In this document: positions 47,882-59,000 of the stretch, piece by piece
Layout of the letters: every line of letters begins with the position of its first letter
How positions within the stretch are numbered: the stretch's first letter is position 1
Assembly (NCBI GenBank): GCA_018873245.2
Contig: JAEMBT020000009.1
Coordinates: 2,576,001-2,640,000 of the forward strand
DNA from: Archegozetes longisetosus
Taxonomy: Eukaryota; Arthropoda; Arachnida; Sarcoptiformes; Trhypochthoniidae
Direction: 5' to 3'
Length of the DNA: 64,000 nt
The notes under the pieces: generated by a model
The model's input: the letters and a program-made list of their open reading frames with translations, nothing else
Database searches by the model: none
Told to the model about the DNA's origin: nothing
Program-made: the position numbers and the translations under genes

Positions 47882-49605
47882 ATTATTCGTAAAGTTGTTT
47901 CCGCAGTATTGGGAGTCAGCCAATTTTTAGCGAACTTGAAAGCAATCGCAAAACAAAAATATCAAAATTCTCTCTCAATATCAATTGATGAATACCTTCG
48001 ACCGAATGGTCTTATGTGGCACAGTCTCGAGTCTTATTTTGATAAAGAAGAGGAATCGTTAAGAAGGAAGTCACTATTATATAAGAAGTTCCAACATTTA
48101 ATAATACTTTTTCACTTTTTAAGTGTAATTCGATGGACTTCAGTATATTTTACAGATGATCTATATATTCAAGAAATAATGTTAGACATCGGTCCTAACA
48201 TGAATTCTCCTCGAATTTTCGTTATTGTTCTCCACTTTATTTGGTCCTCGTTTTGTCTTTGGATATCTATTCTCTGGTATTATTATCAAAATAAAGGAAA
48301 ATTAGCTTTTATGGAGCCATTCGTTGTCATCAAGTTTCCAGAATCTAACCCAAACACTAAACTGTCGGCTAATTTGATAGAAAAACTTGATAAACGTTTT
48401 CGTATTGGAATAATGATTGCTCGCGTTTCAATTCAGGTTTTAATTTTTGCATTGATTTTAGCTTTATTAAATAATCAATGTTAAGTCAAATTAACTAAAT
48501 ATATTGTTGCAAATCACGCTCACGCTTTAATTACGTTGAGGTAATGTTTTATGTTTGGTTTACTTAAACTCACTCTGTATCAATATAGTGAGTGTGACCT
48601 TCACAACAATACTGCGTTAAAACACAATTCATTTTCTTATCCAATGCATTGAAAATTAATTGATTTTGATGTGAATGGATACAGAGTTCTAATGGGGTCG
48701 CAATAATTCTATGGCAAGTTCTACCGCTTATTTCGAACGGACGGCTCTTCATTAATTGAATTCAAACAATAAATATAATACATTCATTGATTTGGTCGCA
48801 ACTCGCAGCCAGTGCTCTGTATTATACGTTCTTTGTATTTCACATAACATGTTACATGTTTTCCTTACAATTCGATGAATTGGATAATGGTCTGAAAGAA
48901 CTGATGAGAAATCAAAGATCTAATCATTATATTCAGGCTAAAATGAATGCAATTCTGAATTCTTATTCAGAAATCGCTTCGAGAATCAAGAGATGTAATG
49001 AATTTTGGAAAATATTTTTACTCGGAGCATATTTTGCGTATATAGCTTTGGTCACAATGTTGTTATACTTTGTGATTTATGCTCCTGGAAATGAATTCGG
49101 GAAAGTGGCCATGACTGCAAAAATGATTATTTCAATTACTTGTTTAGCATTTTTGGCATTTTCTGGAGACATAGTTTCACGAAAAGCTCACAAGTCTTAC
49201 TCAAAGCTCTGTTCGATTTCAGTGAACAACACATTTTCTTATGAATTACAGCTTAAGGTATCTGATAAGTTAGATCAAAATACTTCAAAGTCGAAATCAG
49301 TCAGTCTCGAAATTAAAAGTATTTGTGATATTTAGTTGAACTCAGCCATAGAAGTGATGGGAGCTGGAAAGTATATTCCAGGCATTAACAAAAGAGCACC
49401 AACTGTTGGAATGATTGGGTTTTCATGTAGTAATTTATTCATAATAAAAGACGATAATTATATTGAGGTATTAAATCATCCAAAATGAGTCCTTTAATTA
49501 ATTAACTAATATTTATTTGTTCAAATTTAGATATTAATTTCAATAGCAACGTATTTCATGCTATTTATTGAGATTCGCTCTTATAGCGGTCATTTTAATA
49601 ATTAG
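47882..49605 (+). CDS. Gustatory-like chemoreceptor, copy 1 (start codon lost?)
   Basis: Exons: 47882-48479, 48809-49257, 49336-49467 and 49531-49605. Hydrophobic helices include FQHLIILFHFLSVIRW, FVIVLHFIWSSFCLWISILWYYY, ALYYTFFVFHITCYMFSLQF, FLLGAYFAYIALVTMLLYFVIYA and AMTAKMIISITCLAFLAFSGD. The last exon gives ATYFMLFIEIRS, the TYxxxxxQF-like end of gustatory receptors. The homologous start of copy 2 is ATG ATT; here it reads ATT ATT at 47882, with no other in-frame ATG upstream. The TAG at 49333-49335 lies inside a 78-nt phase-0 intron (49258-49335). The exon 1/2 junction (T|GTTAAG to CTCGCAG) is the only in-frame joint I found and is uncertain. Confidence 0.62.
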
Positions 49606-49991
49606 TAGATCTCTCGATTTCAACAAAACAATTCTTCAAGTTTATATCGTAGGCACAGCCATAGTCAGCAAAGGCTATATCCTTCTTAGAGAATCTTCCG
49701 AAATTCAAGTGTAGATCCGTATTGTAAAATATCCTACAAAATGCTTTGAATTTCAAAAACTAAGTGATTTACGAGAAAAGTGAAAAGCCCAATGTTCATA
49801 GGATCTATTTCACTAGACCAACAATCACTAGAATGAAAATTGAAATTCTAAGCCCAGGTAAACAAATAGTCTAATACATATCACCCAAACCTAACCTTCA
49901 CGCAAACATTCTAATCTAACCATAATCTAATCAAAACCTATATAATTTAAGTAAGAATAAGATTTCTAAGAGTAAGTTTTCTAAAGATATA
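49606..49991. other. Spacer between duplicated units
   Basis: 49606-49800 is the 3' flank of receptor copy 1 and matches 60828-61000 after copy 2. Nothing further is seen. Confidence 0.5.
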
Positions 49992-50240
49992 TTGTTCATT
50001 ATCATTATTTATAAACTTTATGACCAAATTTCATTCAATATTTATGACAAGAGTAACATCTTATATTCTAGTAATAATTGTTCACTTTTAATCATCCATT
50101 CACATGTATATCTTAAGCCCAGCCCTAAATTACAATACAACAGAAATATTGAGTTAAACTTAAGTCTAATCATTTATAAGTCTATAAAGGAAAATTTGCA
50201 TATGACATTGGCCCCAGCTCCATATTTATATATAAACTGA
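49992..50240 (+). CDS. Conserved small open frame b (paired with receptor copy 2)
   Basis: Frame-conserved partner of 46382-46612: IIYKLYDQISFNIYDKSNILYS to TLAPAPYLYIN-stop, five codons longer at its end because the other copy's TAG is changed. No ATG at the start; a hydrophobic lead (FIIIIYKL) is shared. Without the two later insertions it would lie about 1.27 kb from receptor copy 2, the same as its partner. Confidence 0.38.
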   Translation: MFIIIIYKLYDQISFNIYDKSNILYSSNNCSLLIIHSHVYLKPSPKLQYNRNIELNLSLIIYKSIKENLHMTLAPAPYLYIN

Positions 50241-52616
50241 TTTTCTCCTGAATAATAAAATGAATCTAATTTTTAAAACTCAGACTATTGTGAATGTCAT
50301 TTAAATGAATCTGATCAAAATTGAAATAGTTTGTACATTAATTTTGATATCAAAGCATATAATGTGTAATTTGAATCTTCAAAAGTTCATTGCATAAGAA
50401 TCATTAAAAGTTTTTTTAAGCAGAAATCTTATGTTGGCAAAATTAATCTTGAAGAGATTTCTAACTTACATTTATATAAAAGGATTCCAAATATTTTTTA
50501 TAGATTTTCGTCCTTCTAACTGTAGTACCCCAAGGGACTTAACATGATGTTTGAGACAAAATGAATATCATAAGCAGGAATGGGATTTTTAGGGTCGACC
50601 CTAATCTACCCGAATTTACCCTGATTTGACTTTGCCATCCTAAATAATCCTAATTGAGTTTGAGCTCAAAATTCACCCCAAATTGACGATATAGAGACCT
50701 CATATCGTATGTACTCAGAGTAGATAAACGAACTTTATGAATGTTCCCTCAACTATTTTATAACTTCAGCCAATCAAGAGAGTGTTTGGTTTAAAATATT
50801 TGAAGGAACATTTACGAAGTTCGCTCATCTACTTCATATCTACTATCTAAATATTTTAAGAAAAGGCCCGAAATTAAAACGCGTGTTTATTTAAATTGTT
50901 TAAGATGTGGTTCAACTAATTATTAAGTGATTTATTTCTAAAGCATAGTATGACTTCTCGAAGCTCGATCAAGGGGTACCTCGAGACACATTCGAATCTC
51001 GAAAATTATTTTTTTATTGATTTAATCCCAATAATTAACTCTTAATTTTTAAAAGTTATTGTTGTAACATTGACCGAAGGAAGGTAATGTATAACTATAT
51101 TGGGCAATAAATATCTGATTAATAATTCTAAGTTTAAAGGCTTAAAAATACTTTAAAATTTGTTTTATCAAAAAATTGATTCGCAAAAGGATCAATTTTT
51201 AATCAAAATAGACTTGATAGACAAATTGAAATTAAATTGAAAATTTTTAATTATTGAACGGTTATCTCAATTTAGTGTATTACATTAAATTTAGGTGCAA
51301 GTAAATAGTGATCAAATTTTTCTCCCTACACTATATGGAATATGAGAATTCTTGAGTCTCAGAACCAAAATATTTTCGAGATTCGAGAAGCCTATTTCTC
51401 GAAAATACTATGCTCTATTTATTCAACTATTATTGTGAATAATAAGCGCTCTTACTCTAAGGCTAAAAGTATTCTCTTGGATAAGCCTCATATGAAAGGT
51501 AAAATATTGAAAAAATATTCTATAATTTACATTAATTGTGGTGGTTGTGTTAAAAGTATGAAAATCATTTCAATAAACTTATTTTTAGAACACAAATACA
51601 TGTAACATACCTGATGTTCCCAAAAATTGACCCGAAGGCTGACCCTAACTTACTCTAATCTTGATCCTAATAATCTACTCTAATATGTGAAGTTTTTACC
51701 CTAAAATTCATATTCTTGATCATAAGTGTGTGAAACTTATTATCTAACTATTGACTTGGGTCTCATGGGGAGCCATATTTAGAACAAATTTAGAAGATTT
51801 ACTTTCATTATAAAACTCGGTACAATAGAATTACAAAATAATTTTACGACAGAATGATATATGAATCACCATAAAACTTCGAGTGAAAAATTTCTTAAAA
51901 ATCTTCAATAGTATACTAGTAATAAGATTTTTAATTTTTAAACTCTAAAAAGTTTTAGGACGTTAAGATAGCTCAGAAGTCAAGGTCGTAAGAGGAACGA
52001 TATGTTATTTTCAGCTTGTTGATCAATATAGGAAATTTCAAATTAATCCATATTCGGGAGCCGAGTTCTATGTAGCTGCAGAACTCTCATTTACATTAAT
52101 ATTATATACTTTAAATATAATTTATGCGCAATAACCCATTTCAAGGTTCAATTTCTACTTCGAGCGCAATCAAATAGCTAAATTTTATTTGAACATTGTT
52201 CAGGATAATTATAAAAGAAGCCAACAAATAAATGATAAATGTAAAGTCAGAAATAGAACAATCTGTTGAAACGGTTATTAAATACTTAATTGAACTCGAC
52301 AAACGAAAAGTTATGAGATCGATGAAACCATTAGTCTACTTTTAATTTCGCTAAAAGCTATTACTAAAAGAAGAGTAAACTAATTATTGGCCAAATAAGA
52401 TTTATGATAGTATTTTAAATATGGCTGATTGGTTCTTTTTATAAAGTAAAAAGTTTTGCAATTATTATCTTATGCGAAACTCTACGTAATTCGTATATAT
52501 CATTTTTAGCTCATTAATCGAATTTAAATTTCTCAAAAGAGTATAAAAGTTGGATTAAAAAATCACTAAAACAATAATGATCTTTTAGTTATTTAGCCAT
52601 AATTGAGACAGAGCAT
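50241..52616. other. Duplicated intergenic DNA with an insertion
   Basis: Apart from the 1.15-kb insertion listed separately, this matches 46612-47760 of the left copy. No gene is seen. The frame 51342-51605 has no recognisable content. Confidence 0.5.
50563..51717. mobile_element. Insertion of about 1.15 kb, probable DNA transposon
   Basis: The left copy reads GACAAAATGATCACAAGTGTG without a break near 46962. Here the same words are split by 1.15 kb. Inner inverted segments (AGCATAGTATGACTTCTCGA near 50944 and its counterpart AGCATAGTATTTTCGAGAA complement near 51400) and TTAGGGT-rich ends suggest a non-autonomous element. Exact termini are uncertain. Confidence 0.55.
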
Positions 52617-52624
52617 AAATAGTT

Positions 52625-52994
52625 CAGTGGTGAGCATGAGCCAGTAGTTAAAAACTGTGTTGCAAACCGATATTTTGAAAAAAGTTTGAGAACTGTTATT
52701 GAAACTTAAAATAAATATTTTCTTACAAAAATTTTTCTTAGTTTTCTTTTAGATTGTTTTTCAAGTCAGAGTGTTAAAAGTTGTAGATTTTTTTATTTCT
52801 ACATTTTGACTGAAACGATCGATCATTTAATATAAGTTATTTTTGGATTTTGAAAGTTATACAAAGAATCAATTTATTACTTTTTGATAATTTAATTGTT
52901 TGCAGAAAAGTTCAAACAATAGAATTAAATTTTATCTCGTTTTACGTTTATGTTTTAAAGAACCAATTGCGAAAATTTTGGCAGCTCACCACTG
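52625..52994. mobile_element. hAT-like MITE with 8-bp target duplication
   Basis: The ends CAGTGGTGAGC and GCTCACCACTG are perfect inverted repeats. They are flanked by AAATAGTT (52617-52624) and AAATATTT (52995-53002), an 8-bp duplication with one mismatch. CAG-type ends and 8-bp duplications are hAT traits. The left receptor copy lacks the insert. Confidence 0.7.
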
Positions 52995-53046
52995 AAATAT
53001 TTAAATATAAAAGTTTGGCATTTCGTTTCAATTCTTTTTAAAAAAA

Positions 53047-56000
53047 ATGATTAGTGAAGCTATTTCCACAGTTTTTAGAGTGAATCAATTTTCAGCAAAC
53101 TTGAAAGCAATCGCAAAACAAAAATATCAAAATTCTCTCTCAATATCAATTGATGAATACCTTCGACCGAATGGTCTTATGTGGCACAATCTCGAGTCTT
53201 ATATTGATAAAGAAGATGGGTTCTTGAGAAACAAGTCACTACTGTACAAGAAGTTTCAACTTTTAATAGTATTTTTTCACTTTTTAAGTGTGATTCGATG
53301 GTTTTTATTATATTTCGCAAACGATCCATATACTCAAGAAATAATGTTAGATATCGGCCCTAACATGAAGTCTCCTCGAATTTTTATTATCGTTCTCTTC
53401 TGTATTTGGTCCTCGTTTTGTCTTTGGATATCTATTCTCTGGTATTATTATCAAAATAAAGGAAAATTAGCTTTTATGGAGCCATTCGTTGCCATCAAGT
53501 TTCCAGAATCTAACCCAAACACTAAACTATCGACTAATTTGATAGAAAAGCTTGATAAACGTTTTCGTATTGGAATAATGATCGCTCGCATTTCAATTCA
53601 GGTTTTAATTTTTTGCATTGATTTAAGTCTTTTCAAAACAATCAATGTTAAGCCTAATTAATTAAATATATTGTTGTAAATCACGCTTACGCTTAATTAA
53701 GTTGAGGTTATGTTTATATGTGGTTCATTTAAACTTACTCTGTATCAATATAGTTAGCGTGATCTTCACAACAATACTGCGTTCAAACGGTAGCACGCCA
53801 ATTCAGCGCTATAACAATTTAGCGCGCAAAAATTCAGCGCCGCGATGATTCAGCGCATTTGAAAATTTCACGAAAATTGATAAGTTTAAAGAAAAACAGA
53901 AACTGTAATTACAGAACTCTAAATTAATAGGTGTTCACGGGACACAAATTTCAATCTATAAAAGTGTTTACTTTCAACTAAGAATTACAAGCAAACATAC
54001 TTATAGGTGATAGAATCTTTATTTTTAATTAAGTTGATTTGAATTAAGGAAAAAGATTTTTTAAATAATTATATTTAATAAGAATATGATTATAAATAAT
54101 GGAATATTAATAGTAAAATCCAAATATGTTTGTTCAGTAATCAAAACATTTATGTGTTATATTTTGTACATTTTTTGGTAAAAATTTATTTCCCGTGAAC
54201 ACCTAATAGTCTGGACTCCAACGCATCCGCATCTTAGTTGTGGAGCCCACCTTGGCCTGCCGTCTTCGAAGAACTTCGACACAGCAACACCAAGCCAAAT
54301 GGATGCAACATTCCTCCGGTCACCAGAAAATGCACCGCGAAATCAGGTAAGACCTCTTTTACTTATCCCCATTTATTTACTCCTATCTCCCTATGCATGC
54401 TTTCCGCCATTTTATTTGTTTACATCCGCTCGCTCTCCTCTACCTCTACACCCAGCAGCACCCATGTCTACCCGCACAGCTACCCACCTCTACCTCGCCC
54501 TCCCCGCCCCCCACAAAATACCCTCCTTATTCTCCAAACCTGGGCCTTTAGCGCTAGCCTCAATAACCCGCTCCCTCATATTACAAGCCGGCGATATCGA
54601 ACTCAATCCAGGCCCCTTCCTTCCCCCCCAATTAAATATTCTTCAATTGAATATAAATGGTATTAGAAACAAATTACCCGAACTCTCCAATTTCCTATCC
54701 CTCCATCAAATACATATAGCCGCCCTCCAGGAAACCAAACTAACCCCCCGAGCACAAACCCCCAAAATACCTAACTACTCCCCCATCAGACTCGACCGCA
54801 AACAAGGCCCCGGTGGCGGACTTATTTTATACATTCACAGCTCCATATCATACTCCACCCACACTCCCCTCTGCCCCCCTCCCAACACCCCCGTAGAAAT
54901 GCAAGCCTGCTCTATATTCTTAGATAAATCCACTTACACAATAGTTAACATCTATAACCCTCCCCCACCAAAAGCACCCCCGCAGTACAATCCTGAACTC
55001 CAACCCCTATCAAATTTACCCAATCCCATTATTGTAGGTGACTTCAACGCCCATCACCCAACCTGGCTTAAATCACAACCCCCCGACACCCGCGGAAACC
55101 TACTTGATCAAATCGAGCCCCTCCCCCTCCTAATACTAAATGAAAACACTCCAACACGTGTAGCCCCCTCGCAAAACCCTACCTCCCCCGACCTAACCCT
55201 AGCCACTCCAAGCCTTGCCTCCCGGCTCTCATGGCAGACCCTGCCTGCCCTCTTCTGATCACCTCCCCATAATAATATCCCTTCCCCTACTCCGTAGAAT
55301 ACCCCCTAACCTTCCCAAGTCCTACACAAACTTCAAAAAAGCCGACTGGCCTAGGTTTACGAAAATAGTTGACGAATCCCTCAAAGACTACGACCCCTCT
55401 CTCTTTGTTTCCATTGACCGCGCAGAATCCCATATCAGGGAATCCATCAATAATGCCTCAAAATTAGCCATCCCTTCCGGCCGCAGAAATTGCTATATTC
55501 CCTCCTTCTCTCCAACTATCAAAGCTTTAATTTCTGAAAGAAACACCCTGCGCCATAGGCTCTCCAGTTCCACCAACCTCCCATCTGAATCCGATTCTCA
55601 ACATCTAACGGCCCTAAACAAACTAATACAAACAGAAATAAACAAGCTCAGGCACCAGCGCTGGGCAGACTTTGTTGAGACACTTGATCACCGCACTGCA
55701 TCCCGTAAACTCTGGAAAACCCTCAAATCTATAAACAATAGCACCTCTCAATCCCACGAAACTATTTCTCAGTCCATACCAAACCGAGCCCCCAGCCATA
55801 AATCCCAGGCTAACACCCTAATAAAACACTACGCCTCCATATCCCGCATGCCCCATGTGAAATCCGACAGAAAATCCTTTCGCTCCGTGAAATCTCTGAG
55901 ACTCAGTGATTCCCCTGATCCTGCCTTCACCAACGAACAAACCCTCGCAATAATCCGTTCAATACCCTCTTCTAATGCCCTAGGCCCCGACGAAATATCG

Positions 56001-59000
56001 AATTCCCACCTAAAACACCTCGGCCCCAATGCAATAGCTGCCCTTACTAAACTTTTCAACTTATCCCACCAAAAATGCGCGATCCCCTCCATCTGGAAGA
56101 AATCCATAATTGTCCCCATCCTCAAGCCAAACAAAGCACCTAACCTCCCTTCATCTTACCGACCTATCTCCCTCCTATCTTCCATCTCAAAAGTTATGGA
56201 AAGACTAATGAAATTCCGCATTGAACCCCTCCTCCCCTTAAATCTTCACCAACACGGTTTCCGGAAATCCCTTTCTACCACAACTGCTCTAACCGAAATA
56301 ACACAAACAATCCTCGACGGCTTCAACCAACCTAAACCCCCCACCCGCACCATCGTGCTCTGCCTTGATCTCTCCAAAGCTTTCGATACTAAACTCCTTA
56401 ACAAAAGTCCATGCTATCAGTAAATTATTGATAACTTATCTCAACTTAGAAAACTTTGATAAGAGTTTCACCCATCACATAATTACCAAAATAAAGCAAA
56501 TGCATATTAATAAAAGTTCATTATGTGCATTTTGCTACCAAAACAATTCAATTGCACACATTTTTTATGAAGTGGAATTTTTCAACAATATTCAAAGAGT
56601 TAATGGTCAGCCGCTCACCGAACAGGAGCGAAATATGATTATTTCTTGGGTCATGATATAAGAAATTGCGGCGGTAAGTGGCTGACCATTAAATCTTTGA
56701 ATATTGTTGAGAAATTTCATTTCATAAAAAATATGTGCAATTGAATTGCTTTGATAGCTAATGTGCATAATGAACTTTTATTAATATGCATTTGTTTTAT
56801 TTTGGTAATTATGTGATGGGTGAAACTCTTATCAAAGTTTTCTAAGTTGAGATAAGTTATCAATAGTTTACTGATAGCATGGACTTCTGTTAAGGAGTGT
56901 ATCTCCACCCCTCTCCTCATTAAAAAATTGCATGAATCTCCTCTACCACATAATGATGTACGCTGGCTTGCTAACTTCCTCAGAGGCAGGCAAGCTTGTG
57001 TCAAGTTAGGAAATACCTTCAGTCTGCACAGGAACTTGCGCAACGGTGTCCCCCAAGGTGCAGTTCTCTCACCCCTGCTGTTCAATTACTATATATCAGA
57101 TATCCCCACCCCTCCCTCTCCTATAAAGCTAATCAGCTATGCTGACGACATCACCCTCCTATCTTCCCACCCTAACAAAAGCATTGCCGCCTCCATCCTC
57201 CAAACCTTTTTACCAAAAATAGAACAATGGGCCCTCAAAAGCCGACTGACTATCTCCCCCGAAAAATCTAGCTGCACCCTGTTCACTCCCGACAGACATG
57301 AATTAAAATACCAACCCTTTCTTACCCTTAATAACACTCTTATCCCTACAGCCAAAAATCCTAAAATCCTAGGGGTAACCTTCGACCCTCTGCTCACCTT
57401 TTCCCCACACATAGCTCACCTAATACAAAAATCCAGTCGTCGCCTAAATTCCCTTAAAGCACTATCCTCTACCTCCTGGGGTCAGGACAAAGAAACCCTT
57501 ACAAACCTTTATAAATCTTATATCCGCCCTGTGTTAGAATACGCATCCCCCTCCTGGTTTCCCCCGGTTTCCCTCACAAATCAACAAAAACTTCAAACTA
57601 CGCAAAACAAAGCCCTGCGCATAATTACCGGTTCTACCCTTATGGCCTCCTACTCCCACCTCCACCACGAAACAAAAATACTCCCCTTAATTTCCCACAT
57701 AAACATGACAGGTTCCCAATTCTTCACTAAACTTACCGACCCCTCCCACCCCCTCCACCATCTCACCCATCCCTACTCACCCCCGCGCAATATGAAGAAC
57801 ATACCTTCAACCCACTTCCCTAAACTCCTAACAAAACACTCGGACCCCCATACTGACACCATCCCCCTCAAAATAGCCAGCCTCCACACCAATTTCGCAG
57901 CCCTCAGCATAAACTCCCTATCACCCAACAAACTATTAGAACTAAAACCCCCCGCTATCAGTAGTTCAGAAACCCTTCTCCCCAGAAAAGCTCGCTCTGC
58001 TCTATCCCAACTCCGCTCTAACTACTCCCCCCTCCTCCGAGACTATCTCCACCGTATTAACAGAAGCGACACCAACCGATGTCGCTTCTGTAATTCATCC
58101 CCCGAAACCACTAGACATATCTTCTCCAGCTGCCCCAACCTTTCCTCTTTACGCCACAACTACCAAATAGATCTTTTCTCCTTATGGAGAGCACCTGAAG
58201 ACGCGGTCGCATTTCTGGAGGCCTCAGGGGTAATGTGAAATGCATCACATACCCGGAGGCAACAACAACAACAACCTAATAGTCTAGAGATCTCTGTTTT
58301 TCTTTAAAATGAATTTATAATAAACGCGCGCTGAATCGTCGCAGTGCTGAATTTTTACGCGCTGAACTGTCGTAGAGCCGAAATGTCGCATCGCTGAATT
58401 GTCGCGGCGCTGAATTGTTGGCGCTGAATTGTCGGCGTTGAATTAACGTGCGCTGAATTGACGTGGAACCCGTTCAAACATAATTCACTTTTCTCATCAA
58501 ATTCATTGCAAATTAATTGATTTTGAGGCTGAACTAAATTTTACGTGGTCAGAGGTTTTCGACACAAGCTTTGTATATAAATAAACTATAGCTCAGTTTT
58601 TCAGATATATGAATTTCATTCACCGCAAATGTCCAGAACATCGGAAAAAAATTTCCAATAAACCGACTAGACTGCGTGACCAGGGGTTTTGATATAAGCT
58701 TTCTATTTAAATAAACTACAACTCAGTTTGAGTTCAAATATATAAATTTCATTTACCACAAATCACCAGAATATTGGTAAAAAGATTCAAGAATAAACAA
58801 GTATGCGTTAATAGAAATTTTCCGTAGAATATTAAATCAAATTTAAACTCTAAACGGTTGAAATAAACAGAATTTTATTGCTCTGATTTTATATTTCGAT
58901 AAAACCTCAAAAATTAAAAAAAAAAGCTGGAAAAAGAGAGTGCCAAGTCCTACGTGATCTTGGCTTAAAATTGTTCCCCGATAAACTATATATTTTTGAA

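Larger units (their letters stand above)
44065..49740. repeat. Left copy of a tandem segmental duplication
   Basis: This block matches, in order, the 5' end of the ornithine carrier gene (44065-45600 with 61370-61840), a small conserved frame (46385-46870 with 49990-50470), the receptor exons (47880-49740 with 53040-60990), and their flanks. Identity by eye is very high in exons and moderate in between. Differences are mainly transposon insertions, listed separately. Confidence 0.8.
54213..58273 (+). mobile_element. Non-LTR retrotransposon (APE-type LINE), nested and dead
   Basis: Flanked by ACCTAATAGTCT on both sides (54201-54212, 58274-58285) and ending in a short CAA repeat. It is C-rich with Pro/Ser-rich codon usage, unlike the host DNA, which suggests a recent arrival or a different mutational history. 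It has no separate ORF1, so it is probably 5'-truncated. It carries an endonuclease-reverse transcriptase frame with one frameshift and a 0.5-kb foldback inserted in the RT. No RNase H domain is seen; a CCHC-like zinc knuckle is at the end. Confidence 0.9.
53789..58470. mobile_element. DNA transposon with 9-bp target duplication and GCGCTGAATT repeats, split by a LINE
   Basis: The ends GGTAGCACGCCAATTCAGCGC and (complement) GGTTCCACGTCAATTCAGCGC form a 21-bp TIR with three differences. CGTTCAAAC flanks both sides (53780-53788, 58471-58479). The paralogous site near 48618 reads GCGTTAAAACACAATTC with no insert. Both ends carry subterminal repeats of AATTCAGCGC or its complement, about four on the left and eight on the right. 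Without the nested LINE it is about 0.6 kb and non-coding. A 9-bp duplication suggests a Mutator-like source, but this is not certain. Confidence 0.75.

Noticed and set aside
49300..49340. A 17-nt mini-intron (GTATTTGTGATATTTAG) removing the receptor stop
   Set aside because: It breaks the frame and is too short; the 78-nt intron starting at GTATCT keeps the frame in both copies.
52610..52680. tRNA-derived SINE (TAGTTCAGTGGTGAGC looks like box A with a weak box B behind)
   Set aside because: The box-A-like words are half of a perfect terminal inverted repeat with 8-bp target duplication, so a hAT-like MITE explains them better.
54238..54666. Separate ORF1 of the LINE in another frame
   Set aside because: It overlaps the ORF2 leader, is Pro/Ser-rich by composition only and has no ORF1 domains.
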